Origin: Planctomycetota bacterium
GTDB lineage: Bacteria > Planctomycetota > Phycisphaerae > UBA1845 > PWPN01
NCBI GenBank assembly: GCA_022711465.1
Contig: JAKLEZ010000022.1
Location: 40,625-104,624, forward strand
Direction of reading: 5' to 3'
DNA: 64,000 bases
Shown: positions 8,278 to 16,707 of the stretch, piece by piece
Layout: each line of letters begins with the position of its first letter
How positions within the stretch are numbered: position 1 is the first letter of the stretch
Translations under genes and position numbers: made by a program
The notes under the pieces: generated by a model
The model's database searches: none
What the model was told of the DNA's origin: nothing
Seen by the model: only the letters and a program-made list of their open reading frames with translations

Positions 8278-8653
8278 GAGTTCGCTCCGAAGGTTTCGCC
8301 GTTGGGCAAAACGTGCTCCTAGTGGCACTGTTGCGGCGCTGAGAGAGACTGCCTCGAACCCCCGTCTGGTCCGGCAGCTCTGAGCAGGCCATCCCGACGC
8401 TCGGACCGGAGTGGTGCGGGATGGGAGATCCTGGGCGCTCAGTCAGGCCTCCTACTCATCGTCGGAGGGAAAAGCCGACTTGAGTGATCGCTTCGCTCTA
8501 GAGGGAAAATGGTCGATGGGCCCGGACGAGGCTGGCGGCAACCAGATTGCCGGTTTGGTTATGGGACCTCGGTCCGTGCCCGTATGCGGTTGCGACCGTG
8601 GCATCTATCCGCCGGACGGAACAGATGATGAGCGCTTCACGTGGCGGCCGCGA
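8278..8653. other. Intergenic region upstream of the hydrogenase-MCP operon
   Basis: This stretch of 376 nt lies between the dacB stop and the hydrogenase large-subunit start. I find no convincing gene on either strand. It should hold the operon promoter. The only candidate I can point to is a weak sigma-54-like palindrome at 8537-8551. Confidence 0.6.
8537..8551 (-). promoter_or_regulatory. Possible sigma-54-type element or palindromic site
   Basis: On the minus strand GGCAATCTGGTTGC has GG and GC at the spacing of a -24/-12 promoter, with GGCA and TTGC cores. The same bases also form a perfect inverted repeat, GGCAA-N5-TTGCC, so it could instead be a regulator site or chance. It lies about 260 nt from the start codon. 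The call is weak. Confidence 0.2.
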
Positions 8654-10135
8654 TTATCCCGGCCAGCCGACCAGAACTCGGCAGGCTTCATCCTGGAGCT
8701 TGGTGAAGGGGGCGACATCGTCATCGTCACCCGCCTGGGAGGGTATTCTGTTGAAGATGATCGAGAAGGCCAGCCACGTGCCTCGCCGGGTCTTGACGTA
8801 TCCGCTGAGCGAGGATACGCCGCCAATGTAGCCAGTCTTTCCGAAGACATGGCCCTTCAGGTCGGCCATTCTATCCTTGAGTGATCCGTCAATCCCTGCT
8901 GCAGTCAGACTGCTTCGGTAGACCTCAGCATCCGGGCGTGAATGCATAACCTTCAGCAGGTCGGTGAGCATGCGGGCCGTTACCCGGTTCTGCGGGCTCA
9001 GGCCTGAGCCGTCCCTGGGGGCCAGCGCTTGATGGTCGATCCCGTTCCTGGCCAGGAATGCACGAAGGGCATGGCCTCCGTCTTCCCAGGATCCCGGCAC
9101 GGAGCGGCCCAATTGCCGCTGGAACGTCTGCCCACTCAGCTTGCAGAGGCACTCGGCGAACAGATTCTGGCTGTTCTTGTTGATTCGCGACAGGATGTCG
9201 GGAAGCGGGGTCTCATGCACGGCGATGACCTTCTCGGCGGGCGGCACCGGTGCGCCTCCAAGCGGCGCCTCTGCCCGCCGAATCTCACCCCGAACGGTGA
9301 TACCCTTGATCTGGAGTTGGTGCCTGAGTGCATCCGCGAAAAACGCTCCCGGCTCTTCGACCGGTTTGCTCTTGAGCTCCGTCTTCTTGGTGCAGATCCC
9401 TCCCAGCCTGTACACATTGCCGCCAGGTGATTTGACGATCTCCGGTTCACCTTTGGCACCGGTCATGCATTCGTTGATGATGCGGATGTCCTGTACCGGC
9501 GGCATCACTTCATAACGGACCGGTTTGCCTTCTTCAGTCGGAAAGACGGTGATGTCGACGGAGTTGTCACCGAAGTTGAGCCCGCTGGTCGGTGCGGCGT
9601 ACCAGTGAAGAAGCCAATCCTTGCGCCACGTGGGATGGACGCGAGGCTGTCGTTCGAAGGCGGAGTCATCATAGACCAGGTCGCCTCGGATCTGACGTAC
9701 TCCGCGTCGCTGCAGAACGCTGGCCCACGCTTCGAGTAGCGTCACCGGCGTGCCACCCCCGGCAGCAGCGAGGCGGGCATCGCCGGTGGCCGGATCACCC
9801 GTGCCGATCAGCCACAGGTCGTCACCGTCGAGGGCCAGATAGGTCTTCACCCGGTGGTTCGCTCCGAAGAGGTCCAGGCCGACCGCGGTGGTCAGCAGCT
9901 TGAAGTTGCTGGCCGGCGTGCAGGCCTGGTCGGCATCTCGGGCATATAGCTCCCTGCCTCCGGGCAACTCGACGACACGGGCGCGAACGACGGCTCCTGT
10001 GGATGAAAGCTGACCGAGGACCGCGTCCAGTCTGGACGCGAGCCTCGCATCCTGGCCGACGTCGGGAGCGGCACAGCCGGTGAGAAACCACCAGAGGCCG
10101 GCGGCAACGAGCATGTGCTCACGGCGTGGGAACAC
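8654..10135 (-). CDS. dacB: D-alanyl-D-alanine carboxypeptidase/endopeptidase (PBP4, peptidase S13)
   Basis: A 493-residue penicillin-binding protein that trims peptidoglycan side chains and cross-links in the periplasm. A lipobox (FLTGC, C21) suggests a lipoprotein. The three active-site motifs of family S13 are visible: SNFK (S76-K79), SQN within RINKNSQNLFAE, and GKTGYIGG near the C-terminus. The length matches the family. The start is a GTG at 10135 with GGAGGAG about seven nt upstream; a later ATG (codon 8) is possible but would shorten the signal. It is divergent from the LacI-type gene. Confidence 0.93.
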   Translation of the reverse strand: MFPRREHMLVAAGLWWFLTGCAAPDVGQDARLASRLDAVLGQLSSTGAVVRARVVELPGGRELYARDADQACTPASNFKLLTTAVGLDLFGANHRVKTYLALDGDDLWLIGTGDPATGDARLAAAGGGTPVTLLEAWASVLQRRGVRQIRGDLVYDDSAFERQPRVHPTWRKDWLLHWYAAPTSGLNFGDNSVDITVFPTEEGKPVRYEVMPPVQDIRIINECMTGAKGEPEIVKSPGGNVYRLGGICTKKTELKSKPVEEPGAFFADALRHQLQIKGITVRGEIRRAEAPLGGAPVPPAEKVIAVHETPLPDILSRINKNSQNLFAECLCKLSGQTFQRQLGRSVPGSWEDGGHALRAFLARNGIDHQALAPRDGSGLSPQNRVTARMLTDLLKVMHSRPDAEVYRSSLTAAGIDGSLKDRMADLKGHVFGKTGYIGGVSSLSGYVKTRRGTWLAFSIIFNRIPSQAGDDDDVAPFTKLQDEACRVLVGWPG

Positions 10136-10258
10136 GAGGGCTCTCCTCCGTTCGGACGAGTGGCGATATCACGATCAACGCATGCTACCACCTGCCGGGC
10201 TCGCGTCCATCCCTGCAAGAAGCGGACGTGCCGGCACCGGAACCGTTTCTGAAAGAAC

Positions 10259-10273
10259 TCCTGGTTTTCAGGA
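10259..10273. repeat. Short inverted repeat upstream of the LacI-type gene
   Basis: TCCTG-GTTTT-CAGGA is a perfect 5-bp inverted repeat 55 nt before the regulator start, in the divergent dacB/lacI-family spacer. It could be an autoregulatory operator, but it lacks the central CG typical of this family. The neighbouring GAACCGTTTC is another imperfect candidate. Confidence 0.25.
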
Positions 10274-10327
10274 ATTCCGGTTGATTCCCGTGAGGGCGTC
10301 GCGTACCATCAACGGATTAGGTGTCCT

Positions 10328-11359
10328 ATGTCGATTGCAGATGTTGCCAGATCGGCCGGGGTGTCCCAGGCGACCGTGTCGCGGGTCATCAATCACGTCC
10401 CCGGGGTATCCGCCAAGAACATCCACCTTGTTCAACAGGCGATGGAGCATCTGGGGTATACACCCCCTCCGCCCGAGCGGCGCCCGGGCCGGCGTTCGCC
10501 TCCTCGAAACAGGATTGGCGTGCTGGGTGCCATCGTTCTGGACGGATTGTATGTGCACACTCCCGGCGTTCTGGCTGCCCATCTTCGCGGCATGGAGCGG
10601 GAAGCGGCCGATCACGATTGTGCGTTGGCGTTTGCCGACGTTTCCGACGCCACCCGCCTTCCGACGATTCTCGAAGGCCGCCAGCTGGTGGGGGGGATCT
10701 TGCTGGGGTCGCACGCCCGTTCCGGCGTGCTGGCCGCCATTCAGCACATGCCCTGGGTCTGGCTCAGTTCACATTCCGGTCCGAGTGGTGACTCGGTCCT
10801 GGCGGGCAATCTGGAGATCGCCGAGATGGCGACCCGGTATCTCGTCGATCGGGGGCATCGGCACCTTGCGTTCCTTTCGGTGATGAGCAGTTACCCTGCC
10901 TATCCCGCCCGCGCCGAGGCATTCCGTACGGCGGCTTCGCGTGTCGGAGCCACGGCCGACGTGCTGCTCGACCAGCCTCAGAGCGACGGCGGTGCGGATA
11001 TGAATCTGACCTTGCCGATACTCCGGGAGCGAGTGGCCGGTCTCGTCGCTCGGTTTGTCAATCTCGCTCCGCGGCCGACGGGTCTGTTTCTGCCCAACGA
11101 CATGATGACGGCCATGGTCTACCCGGCGCTGATGATGTGTGGACTTCGGCCGGGAGAAGACGTTGAGATTATCTCGTGCAATAACGAGGAGGCCTACCTG
11201 GTCGGGCTCCATCCCCGTCCTGCGACCATCGACATCGGCGCGGAGCTCATGGGACGGCGGAGCGTGGAGCAACTCATTCGTAAGATTCGCCATCCAGGCG
11301 AGACGCGGCAGGTGCACATCGCGGTCTCGCCGGTGCTGATCGAGCCGGAGCGGCATTGA
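10328..11359 (+). CDS. LacI family transcriptional regulator
   Basis: A 343-residue DNA-binding regulator. Residues 1-22 form the LacI-type helix-turn-helix (IADVARSAGVSQATVSRVIN) and the hinge region follows to about residue 60. The remainder is a periplasmic-binding-protein-like effector domain (IGVLGAIVLDG, GGILLGSHARSG, GHRHLAFLSV, GLFLPNDMMTA). No sugar-utilisation operon adjoins it: upstream is dacB on the other strand, and the next gene converges from the right. Its targets are therefore probably elsewhere. The effector is unknown, most likely a sugar by family precedent. Confidence 0.9.
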   Translation: MSIADVARSAGVSQATVSRVINHVPGVSAKNIHLVQQAMEHLGYTPPPPERRPGRRSPPRNRIGVLGAIVLDGLYVHTPGVLAAHLRGMEREAADHDCALAFADVSDATRLPTILEGRQLVGGILLGSHARSGVLAAIQHMPWVWLSSHSGPSGDSVLAGNLEIAEMATRYLVDRGHRHLAFLSVMSSYPAYPARAEAFRTAASRVGATADVLLDQPQSDGGADMNLTLPILRERVAGLVARFVNLAPRPTGLFLPNDMMTAMVYPALMMCGLRPGEDVEIISCNNEEAYLVGLHPRPATIDIGAELMGRRSVEQLIRKIRHPGETRQVHIAVSPVLIEPERH

Positions 11360-11417
11360 GCCGCGGGAGAGCCTCTTCTTCCGGTGCAGTGCGATCGAAG
11401 CACGGATCCAGAGTCAA

Positions 11418-12104
11418 TCAGGGTTGAGGGGCGGTCGAGGTCGGCAGCCCTGGCGGTCGCACGATCTTGATCGCTTTCTGGGCGGTCAGCGTTCTCCCGG
11501 TGAGCAGATCGAAGAATGCGGCGTGGGCGATCAGTTCGGCATGAACGGGGGTTTTACCCGACGGCCAGGGGCACCTGATGCTGAAGTGGTGGGTCATCAG
11601 TCGGCCATACCACATCTTCCGCGTGGTGGGCACGTCGAAGTGGTACTCTCCCACGACGTTCTGGTCGGCCGCGCTGAGAGGATCGAGGAGGACCACCTGG
11701 ATCGAACCGGCGGCCTTGATCACGTGCCCGTCTGCATCATAGGGTTGGAGGTAGAGAACGACCCCGTCGTCACCTGGCTTGTTGTCAGTGTCGTAACCTC
11801 CGGACATGCTCGCGAAGTCGATCTTGACCGGGGCGACGAGCTGCTCCATGGTCTCCTTGCGATCCAAGCCGCGGAGACGGGCGATCTGGGCCTGTAACGT
11901 CCGCAGCCCTTCCTGCTCGGAGGTGAGTTGGTGCTCGAGCTGTCGGACCCGCTCCTGGGATAGTCGCAGCTGGCGTTGCGTGGCCTGGTACTTCTCGGCT
12001 GTCACCCCCCCGCATCCGGCCGCGGCCAGCACAAGGGCCGTAGCCACCATGAGGTGGAGGCGTCCGGCGGCGAGCATGCCCTTGGCCAGCATTCTCAAGT
12101 TCAC
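11418..12104 (-). CDS. Lipoprotein with N-terminal coiled coil, unknown function
   Basis: A protein of 228 residues if started at GTG 12104. That codon has AAGGA nine nt upstream and overlaps the preceding clpP stop (GTGA); an ATG at 12092 is the alternative. A hydrophobic stretch ending LAAAGC (C31) is a lipobox. Residues about 36-85 are rich in Q, R, E and L (RQLRLSQERVRQLEHQL) and predict a coiled coil. A beta-rich C-terminal part follows (GVVLYLQPYDADGHVIKAAG, CPWPSGKTPVHAELIAHAAF). I do not recognise the family. Translational coupling to clpP hints at an envelope protein produced alongside protein quality control. Confidence 0.7.
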   Translation of the reverse strand: MNLRMLAKGMLAAGRLHLMVATALVLAAAGCGGVTAEKYQATQRQLRLSQERVRQLEHQLTSEQEGLRTLQAQIARLRGLDRKETMEQLVAPVKIDFASMSGGYDTDNKPGDDGVVLYLQPYDADGHVIKAAGSIQVVLLDPLSAADQNVVGEYHFDVPTTRKMWYGRLMTHHFSIRCPWPSGKTPVHAELIAHAAFFDLLTGRTLTAQKAIKIVRPPGLPTSTAPQP

Positions 12105-12733
12105 TCGTCGGATTCCTTGGGTTTGGGTGGCGCTTCCGGGGCCCGTTCCAGGATCGTGTCGGCCAGCCCGTAGTCGATTGCCTCCTGGGCCTCGAGCCAT
12201 TTGTTGCGATCGCAGTCCCGCTCGATCTGCTCAACAGGCTTACCGCAGTGGAGGGCGATGATCTCATACAGCCGCCTGCGCAGCCGGATGATCTCGGCCG
12301 CCTCGATGGACAGATCCGTGGCTGGCCCTTCGAGCACGCCGCCGATCAGAGGTTGGTGCAGCAGGAGTCGAGCGTTGGGCAGAACGAATCGCTTGCCCTT
12401 GCGGCCTCCGCACATCAGCACCGCACCCATGCTGGCGGCCATGCCCACGCAGAAGGTATGCACCTCGCATCGGAGGAACTGCATCGTGTCGTAGACGGCC
12501 AACCCGGCCGACACCGATCCTCCAGGCGAGTTGATGTAGAAGTTGATCGGGGACTTGCTGTCCTCGTTGGAGAGGAACAGCATTTGGGCGACGATGGTAT
12601 TCGCCACTGCATCGTCGATCCCGCCGCCGAGGAACACGATTCTGTCCTTCAGCAACCGGGAATAGATGTCGTAGGCCCGCTCGCCGCGGCCGGTCTTCTC
12701 GATGACCATCGGAATGAGGTGCTGTGCGATCAT
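12101..12733 (-). CDS. clpP: ATP-dependent Clp protease proteolytic subunit, second paralogue
   Basis: A 210-residue ClpP serine peptidase subunit, normally a tetradecamer working with ClpX or ClpA. Catalytic S101 (GMAASMGA) and H126 (LLHQP) are present, as are the NSPGGSV substrate loop and the FLGG/FYINSPGG core. The position that holds the catalytic Asp in most ClpPs is Asn here: CDRNKWLEAQEA, N177, where the upstream paralogue has ERDRYMSAQEA. The ATG at 12733 follows AGGAC. It starts 19 nt after the first clpP, so the two are co-transcribed and may form mixed rings. Upstream in-frame extension is unlikely because it would run into the first clpP. Confidence 0.93.
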   Translation of the reverse strand: MIAQHLIPMVIEKTGRGERAYDIYSRLLKDRIVFLGGGIDDAVANTIVAQMLFLSNEDSKSPINFYINSPGGSVSAGLAVYDTMQFLRCEVHTFCVGMAASMGAVLMCGGRKGKRFVLPNARLLLHQPLIGGVLEGPATDLSIEAAEIIRLRRRLYEIIALHCGKPVEQIERDCDRNKWLEAQEAIDYGLADTILERAPEAPPKPKESDE

Positions 12734-12752
12734 ATAGGAGTCCTGTGTGAGG

Positions 12753-13376
12753 CTACTTCTTCTTCTTTGCATCTTTGCCGGGCTCGGCGAGGATCTCGTC
12801 GACAAGCCCGTAGGCCAGAGCTTCCTGGGCACTCATGTACCGGTCGCGCTCGATTTCGCGCTCGACCTTGGTCGGGTCCTGGCCAGTGTGCTTGGCGATC
12901 AGGTCGTTGAGCATCTTCTTGTCTTTGAGGATTTCCTCGGCCTGGATCCTGATGTCCTCGGCCTGCCCAGTGATGCCGCTGTACGGCTGGTGAAGCATCA
13001 CCTTGGCGTGCGGCAAGGCATAACGCTGCCCCTTGGTCCCGGCGGAGAGTATGATCGCGGCTCCGCTGGCCGCCTGCCCGATGCAGTAAGTGGCTACGTC
13101 GCAGCCGAGGAACTGCATCGTGTCGTAGATCGCCAGGGTCTGATCGACCAGGCCGCCCGGCGAGTTGATGTACAGGTTGATCGGCTGGTCGCGCTTGATG
13201 GATTGCAGATACAGCATCCTCATGATCACGATGCTTGCCGACCGTTCGTTGATGGGACCAGCCAGGAAGATGATGCGGTTCTCGAGAAGAAGATCCTCGA
13301 TAGACATCTCCCGGGTCCGCTGGTAGGGCGGGGGTTGCTGGTTGAGGGTACGCAGTAGGTCGTGCGGGTGATTCAT
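12753..13376 (-). CDS. clpP: ATP-dependent Clp protease proteolytic subunit, first paralogue
   Basis: A 207-residue ClpP with an intact triad: S104 (GQAASGAA), H129 (MLHQPYSG) and D178 (ERDRYMSAQEA). It has the usual INSPGG oxyanion loop and a lysine-rich tail (KDAKKKK). The N-terminus is longer than the E. coli mature form. The ATG at 13376 has AAGGA upstream. It lies 89 nt after tig and 19 nt before the second clpP, an order (tig-clpP-clpP) that couples nascent-chain folding with proteolysis. No clpX is in this window. Confidence 0.95.
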   Translation of the reverse strand: MNHPHDLLRTLNQQPPPYQRTREMSIEDLLLENRIIFLAGPINERSASIVIMRMLYLQSIKRDQPINLYINSPGGLVDQTLAIYDTMQFLGCDVATYCIGQAASGAAIILSAGTKGQRYALPHAKVMLHQPYSGITGQAEDIRIQAEEILKDKKMLNDLIAKHTGQDPTKVEREIERDRYMSAQEALAYGLVDEILAEPGKDAKKKK

Positions 13377-13465
13377 GGGTATCCTTCTCTCTGTCGCCGC
13401 CTCAGTCGGCCATGCGCGAAGGGCGTTCCGGCACCGCCGGTAATTCGGGGCTTCGGGCCACCGGC

Positions 13466-14986
13466 TCACGTCGCGTCCGAAGCCTGCACGTTGCTGGCCT
13501 CAGGCCTCTCTTCGGTCACTTTCGCCTTCTCAATCAGCTGCTCCACGATCTTATGGTCGCGGATCCGGACGTACAGGTTGGTGATCGCTCCTTCGCGGGC
13601 CAGTTGGTCCCGCACCCGGTCGAACCGTTGGTTCTGACGCTGGGCGATCGCGGCGATCTGGGCGTTAATCTCGCCCTCGGACACCTCGACCTCGCATTGT
13701 TCGGCGACCTTCTCCATGATGAACGCCAGTTTGAGCTCGCGGACCACATCTTCGCGGACCTTGGTCTTCATCTCATCAAGCTGTTTCTGGACCTCGTCCT
13801 GGGGCACGCCCTGCGCGTAGAGTTCCAGCATGCGGCGCATTGCCACCTGGCTGACCTGCCGCTCGGACAGGCCTCCTGGCAAGTCAAAGGAGGTTCGGTC
13901 AAGTAGGTACTGGTATACCTGGGCGCCCATGTCGTCGCGGACCATCTCGCCCACCCGGCTCTCCATGTCCTTCCGAACGTACTCACGAATCTCGTTCTCG
14001 TTCTCAAAGCCGAGGCGCTGGACAACGTCCTCCATCGATGGAACGGAGAGACGCTGGATCTGCCGAACCTTGAACTCAAAGTCCGCCTGCTTGCCCCGAT
14101 ACTCGGCCTTGACGTAGCTGTCGGGAATCTGCCCGGAAACGGACCGGACATCGTCCGCCTTGGCCCCGGAAAGGGCCTCGCCCAGCTTCTCCAGCACAAT
14201 GCCGTCAACCATCTGGGCTCGGGCGGCCATGCGAACCTCGGCCTGCTCCTTGAGCACGGCGCCCTCGCAGGTCATCTTCAGGTCGGCCACGACGACGTCA
14301 TCCGCCTCGATCGGCCCCTCGACGGTGTCATATGTGCCGCACATCTTCCGCAGGCGGTCGACCTCCGTGCTGACATCGTCATCCTTGATGTCAAACGACC
14401 GCTTGGTGACCGGAATGCCGCCGAGCTCCGGCAGCTCGAACTCAGGCCGGACCTCGACCTCGCACGAGAAGGTCAGCGGCCCGTCGTCCGGAATGCTGAT
14501 CAGCTCGATGGCTTTCTGGGGGTCGACCAGGGTCGGCGTCTGGGCGCCCTTCTCGGTCGCCCAAACCAGCGGATCGCCCAGCACCTTGATGTCGCTCTTT
14601 TCCGTGGCAGCCATGTAGCCGTTGAGCACCAGCTGCTGCACGAGGGTTTCCTTCACCTCGCCGCCGAAGCGCTTCTCGAGCAGTCGCCGGGGAGCGCGGC
14701 CCTTGCGAAAACCGGGAACCAGGGCTTCGCGCCTCAGTTCGCCGTACTGCTCGTCGGACTGTTCGTCGATGGTGGCACGAGGGATCGTAACGGTCAGCTT
14801 CTTGCGGAGCGTGCCGGCGTCCTCCACCTGGACCTCGATGACTTCCTTGAGCTGGTCCTTGAGGTCCGGCTTGGATTCGCCTTCGGACTCCTCCCCGGCG
14901 AGCGCCTCCTCGCCGTCCTGCGGCTCGAGGTTCTCATTCTCCGGATGCTCGCTCATGGCTTGACTCTGGGCATCTTCTTCGGCCAT
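13466..14986 (-). CDS. tig: Trigger factor
   Basis: A 506-residue ribosome-associated chaperone. After an acidic, Gly/Glu-rich extension of about 40 residues comes the ribosome-binding domain. It includes the signature GFRKGRAPRRLLEKRFG, equivalent to the canonical GFRxGKxP loop. The central PPIase-like domain is recognisable but strongly altered, lacking the usual DGxxFxGG and PGFE motifs. The helical C-terminal chaperone arms follow (EVSEGEINAQIAAIAQRQ). The ATG at 14986 has AGGAG at correct spacing; a GTG three codons earlier abuts that site and is less likely. It is the first gene of the tig-clpP-clpP-lipoprotein operon. Confidence 0.93.
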   Translation of the reverse strand: MAEEDAQSQAMSEHPENENLEPQDGEEALAGEESEGESKPDLKDQLKEVIEVQVEDAGTLRKKLTVTIPRATIDEQSDEQYGELRREALVPGFRKGRAPRRLLEKRFGGEVKETLVQQLVLNGYMAATEKSDIKVLGDPLVWATEKGAQTPTLVDPQKAIELISIPDDGPLTFSCEVEVRPEFELPELGGIPVTKRSFDIKDDDVSTEVDRLRKMCGTYDTVEGPIEADDVVVADLKMTCEGAVLKEQAEVRMAARAQMVDGIVLEKLGEALSGAKADDVRSVSGQIPDSYVKAEYRGKQADFEFKVRQIQRLSVPSMEDVVQRLGFENENEIREYVRKDMESRVGEMVRDDMGAQVYQYLLDRTSFDLPGGLSERQVSQVAMRRMLELYAQGVPQDEVQKQLDEMKTKVREDVVRELKLAFIMEKVAEQCEVEVSEGEINAQIAAIAQRQNQRFDRVRDQLAREGAITNLYVRIRDHKIVEQLIEKAKVTEERPEASNVQASDAT

Positions 14987-15542
14987 CGGGCACACTCCTG
15001 ACTAAGGCTTGACTCAAGTACCTGGGGGCTGTCCGGATCGGCCAAGGCGGGAAACGAAAAAGGTCAACCGCTCTTGCCCTGCCGACCGCACCCAACAGAC
15101 TCGGGCGTTGGCGACCGGTCAAGGCAAACCGGCTGACCTCCAAAGACACACCTGCGATCGCAGCCAACGCCTGGCTCACGGTACACGCTGGTCCGCGGCC
15201 GATATCCTGCGATCACGTCTCAAGATGTCAAGTCCTGCGGTGCGCCCGGATCCCCCTTCGCCCGTCCGTGCGTCGTAGCTCAGAGCGCTGCTGGCTATCG
15301 CACCGAGCGAGAGCTTTCCGCCTCGCACCGCCAGGGTTGGGCGCACAGTACAATCCATCGGTCGGCATGTCAAGCCGTCTGAAGCCAAAAGCGATCGGTT
15401 TCGGGATGGCCGGTGGCCGGCGGCCCGCTTTAGCGGGTCAGGAGGTCACAGTCTGGGACCGGCCCGATGAGGGCTCGGAGACCGGTCCGGTGTGGCCATT
15501 GACGGCCGTGGCCGTGAAGGCGAGACTTGGGCAAGCGGGGCA
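14987..15542. other. Long intergenic region and leader upstream of tig
   Basis: This 556-nt gap lies between the GT2 stop and the tig start. I see no gene with a ribosome site or family resemblance on either strand. It holds a promoter-like pair at 15345-15373 and a second perfect TTGACA at 15226-15231 without a good -10. If the distal promoter is real, the tig leader would be about 350 nt. Confidence 0.55.
15345..15373 (-). promoter_or_regulatory. Possible promoter for tig operon
   Basis: A perfect -35 TTGACA (15368-15373) is followed after 17 nt by TACTGT (15345-15350), which matches the -10 consensus at only 3 of 6 positions. The long distance to tig reduces confidence. Confidence 0.3.
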
Positions 15543-16670
15543 TCACCGGACGGTGAGCGGGGCGTTGCCATCGGGAGTCGCGGGGCCATGGATGCGGCGG
15601 ATTTGATAGATTGGGCGGCTCTGACTTTCGTGGTAGACTCGAACCAGGAGTTCGGCAAGGAGCCCGACCACGGCGCATTGCGCGGAGAGAATGACCAGCA
15701 GGCCGGACAAGGGAACGAGAACATTCCGGTTCAGGTGGAGGCGTTCTTCGCCGAGGATGCCGAGCCTCTGACCAAGGGCGATGGCGAGCAGCAGCCCGCC
15801 GCCCAGAAGCGCGTACAGGGCCAGCTTGCCGAACAGGTACAGGGGCTTGGTCATGTAGCCGTACAGAAACTTGACAGTGATCAGATCGAAGACCACCCGG
15901 ATGGTTCGTGAAATGCCGTACTTCGTCTGGCCGTGCGTTCGTGGACGGTGATGGACGATCTTCTCGGTGACCCGGGCCCCGTTCCAGGCGGCGAGGGCGG
16001 GCAGGAATCGGTGCATCTCGCTGTACAGGCGCACGCCGTGCAGGATTTCGCGTCGGTACGCCTTCATGGTGCAGCCGTAGTCGTGCAGCCGGACGCCGGT
16101 GACCCGGCCAATCAGCCAGTTGGCGATCATCGAGGGCAGCCGGCGGCTGATGAATCTGTCTTGGCGTCGCAACCGCCATCCGCTGACGACATCGTAGCCC
16201 CGCCGCTTGTTGAGTTTCCTGATGAGCTTGGGGATGTCGTGAGGGTCATTCTGACAGTCGCCGTCCATGGGCACGATCACACGACCTCGAGCATGGTCAA
16301 AGCCAGCGGCCATGGCGGCCGTCTGTCCGTAGTTGCGGCGCAACTCGATGACGCGCACCCGCGGGTCGGCCCGAGTGCCGCCGCGCAGCCGCTCCAAGGT
16401 ACAATCGCGGCTTCCGTCATCAACGAAGATCACCTCGTAATCCATACCGGTGGCGCTGAGGACCTCGGTGAGTTCGGCGTAGAGCGGCTCAATACTGTCC
16501 TCTTCGTTGTGGAGGGGGATCACGACGGAGAGGTCACACGGATCAAGCGGCTGACTCCCGATGGCAGGGCAACCACCGGTGGCGACCGGATCAGCAGTGG
16601 TCGGGGGCATGGGCATCGCCTCGCTCCATCTCAGGGCGATTCTCCGGCCTGAGGCCGTGGCCGTGGCCAT
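15543..16670 (-). CDS. GT2 glycosyltransferase, polyprenyl-phosphate sugar synthase type
   Basis: A 375-residue membrane glycosyltransferase of the DPM1/GtrB/ArnC type, which loads a sugar from a nucleotide donor onto undecaprenyl phosphate. The GT-A fold motifs are clear: LSVVIPLHNEEDSI, FVDDGSRDCT (D84-D85), and MDGDCQNDP for donor/metal binding. The RRQDRFISRRLPS and YGISRTIRVVFDL segments are conserved in this family. Two membrane helices lie near the C-terminus (about 285-310 and 322-350). The ATG at 16670 has GGAG; an ATG at 16616 with GGAGCGAGG is also plausible. It lies 37 nt after the GT39 gene, whose lipid-linked donor it probably makes. Confidence 0.9.
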   Translation of the reverse strand: MATATASGRRIALRWSEAMPMPPTTADPVATGGCPAIGSQPLDPCDLSVVIPLHNEEDSIEPLYAELTEVLSATGMDYEVIFVDDGSRDCTLERLRGGTRADPRVRVIELRRNYGQTAAMAAGFDHARGRVIVPMDGDCQNDPHDIPKLIRKLNKRRGYDVVSGWRLRRQDRFISRRLPSMIANWLIGRVTGVRLHDYGCTMKAYRREILHGVRLYSEMHRFLPALAAWNGARVTEKIVHHRPRTHGQTKYGISRTIRVVFDLITVKFLYGYMTKPLYLFGKLALYALLGGGLLLAIALGQRLGILGEERLHLNRNVLVPLSGLLVILSAQCAVVGLLAELLVRVYHESQSRPIYQIRRIHGPATPDGNAPLTVR

Positions 16671-16707
16671 TCATACTCCAGAGGACGTCGTCGTGTAAAG
16701 GCCTGTT

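Noticed and set aside
12734..12832. Longer N-terminus for the second clpP
   Set aside because: It would overlap the first clpP and is basic and low-complexity. The ATG at 12733 has a good ribosome site and matches the family start.
15272..15345. tRNA-like stretch (GTAGCTCAGAGC)
   Set aside because: The D-arm-like bases are not followed by an anticodon stem, T-arm or matching acceptor stem at the right distances.
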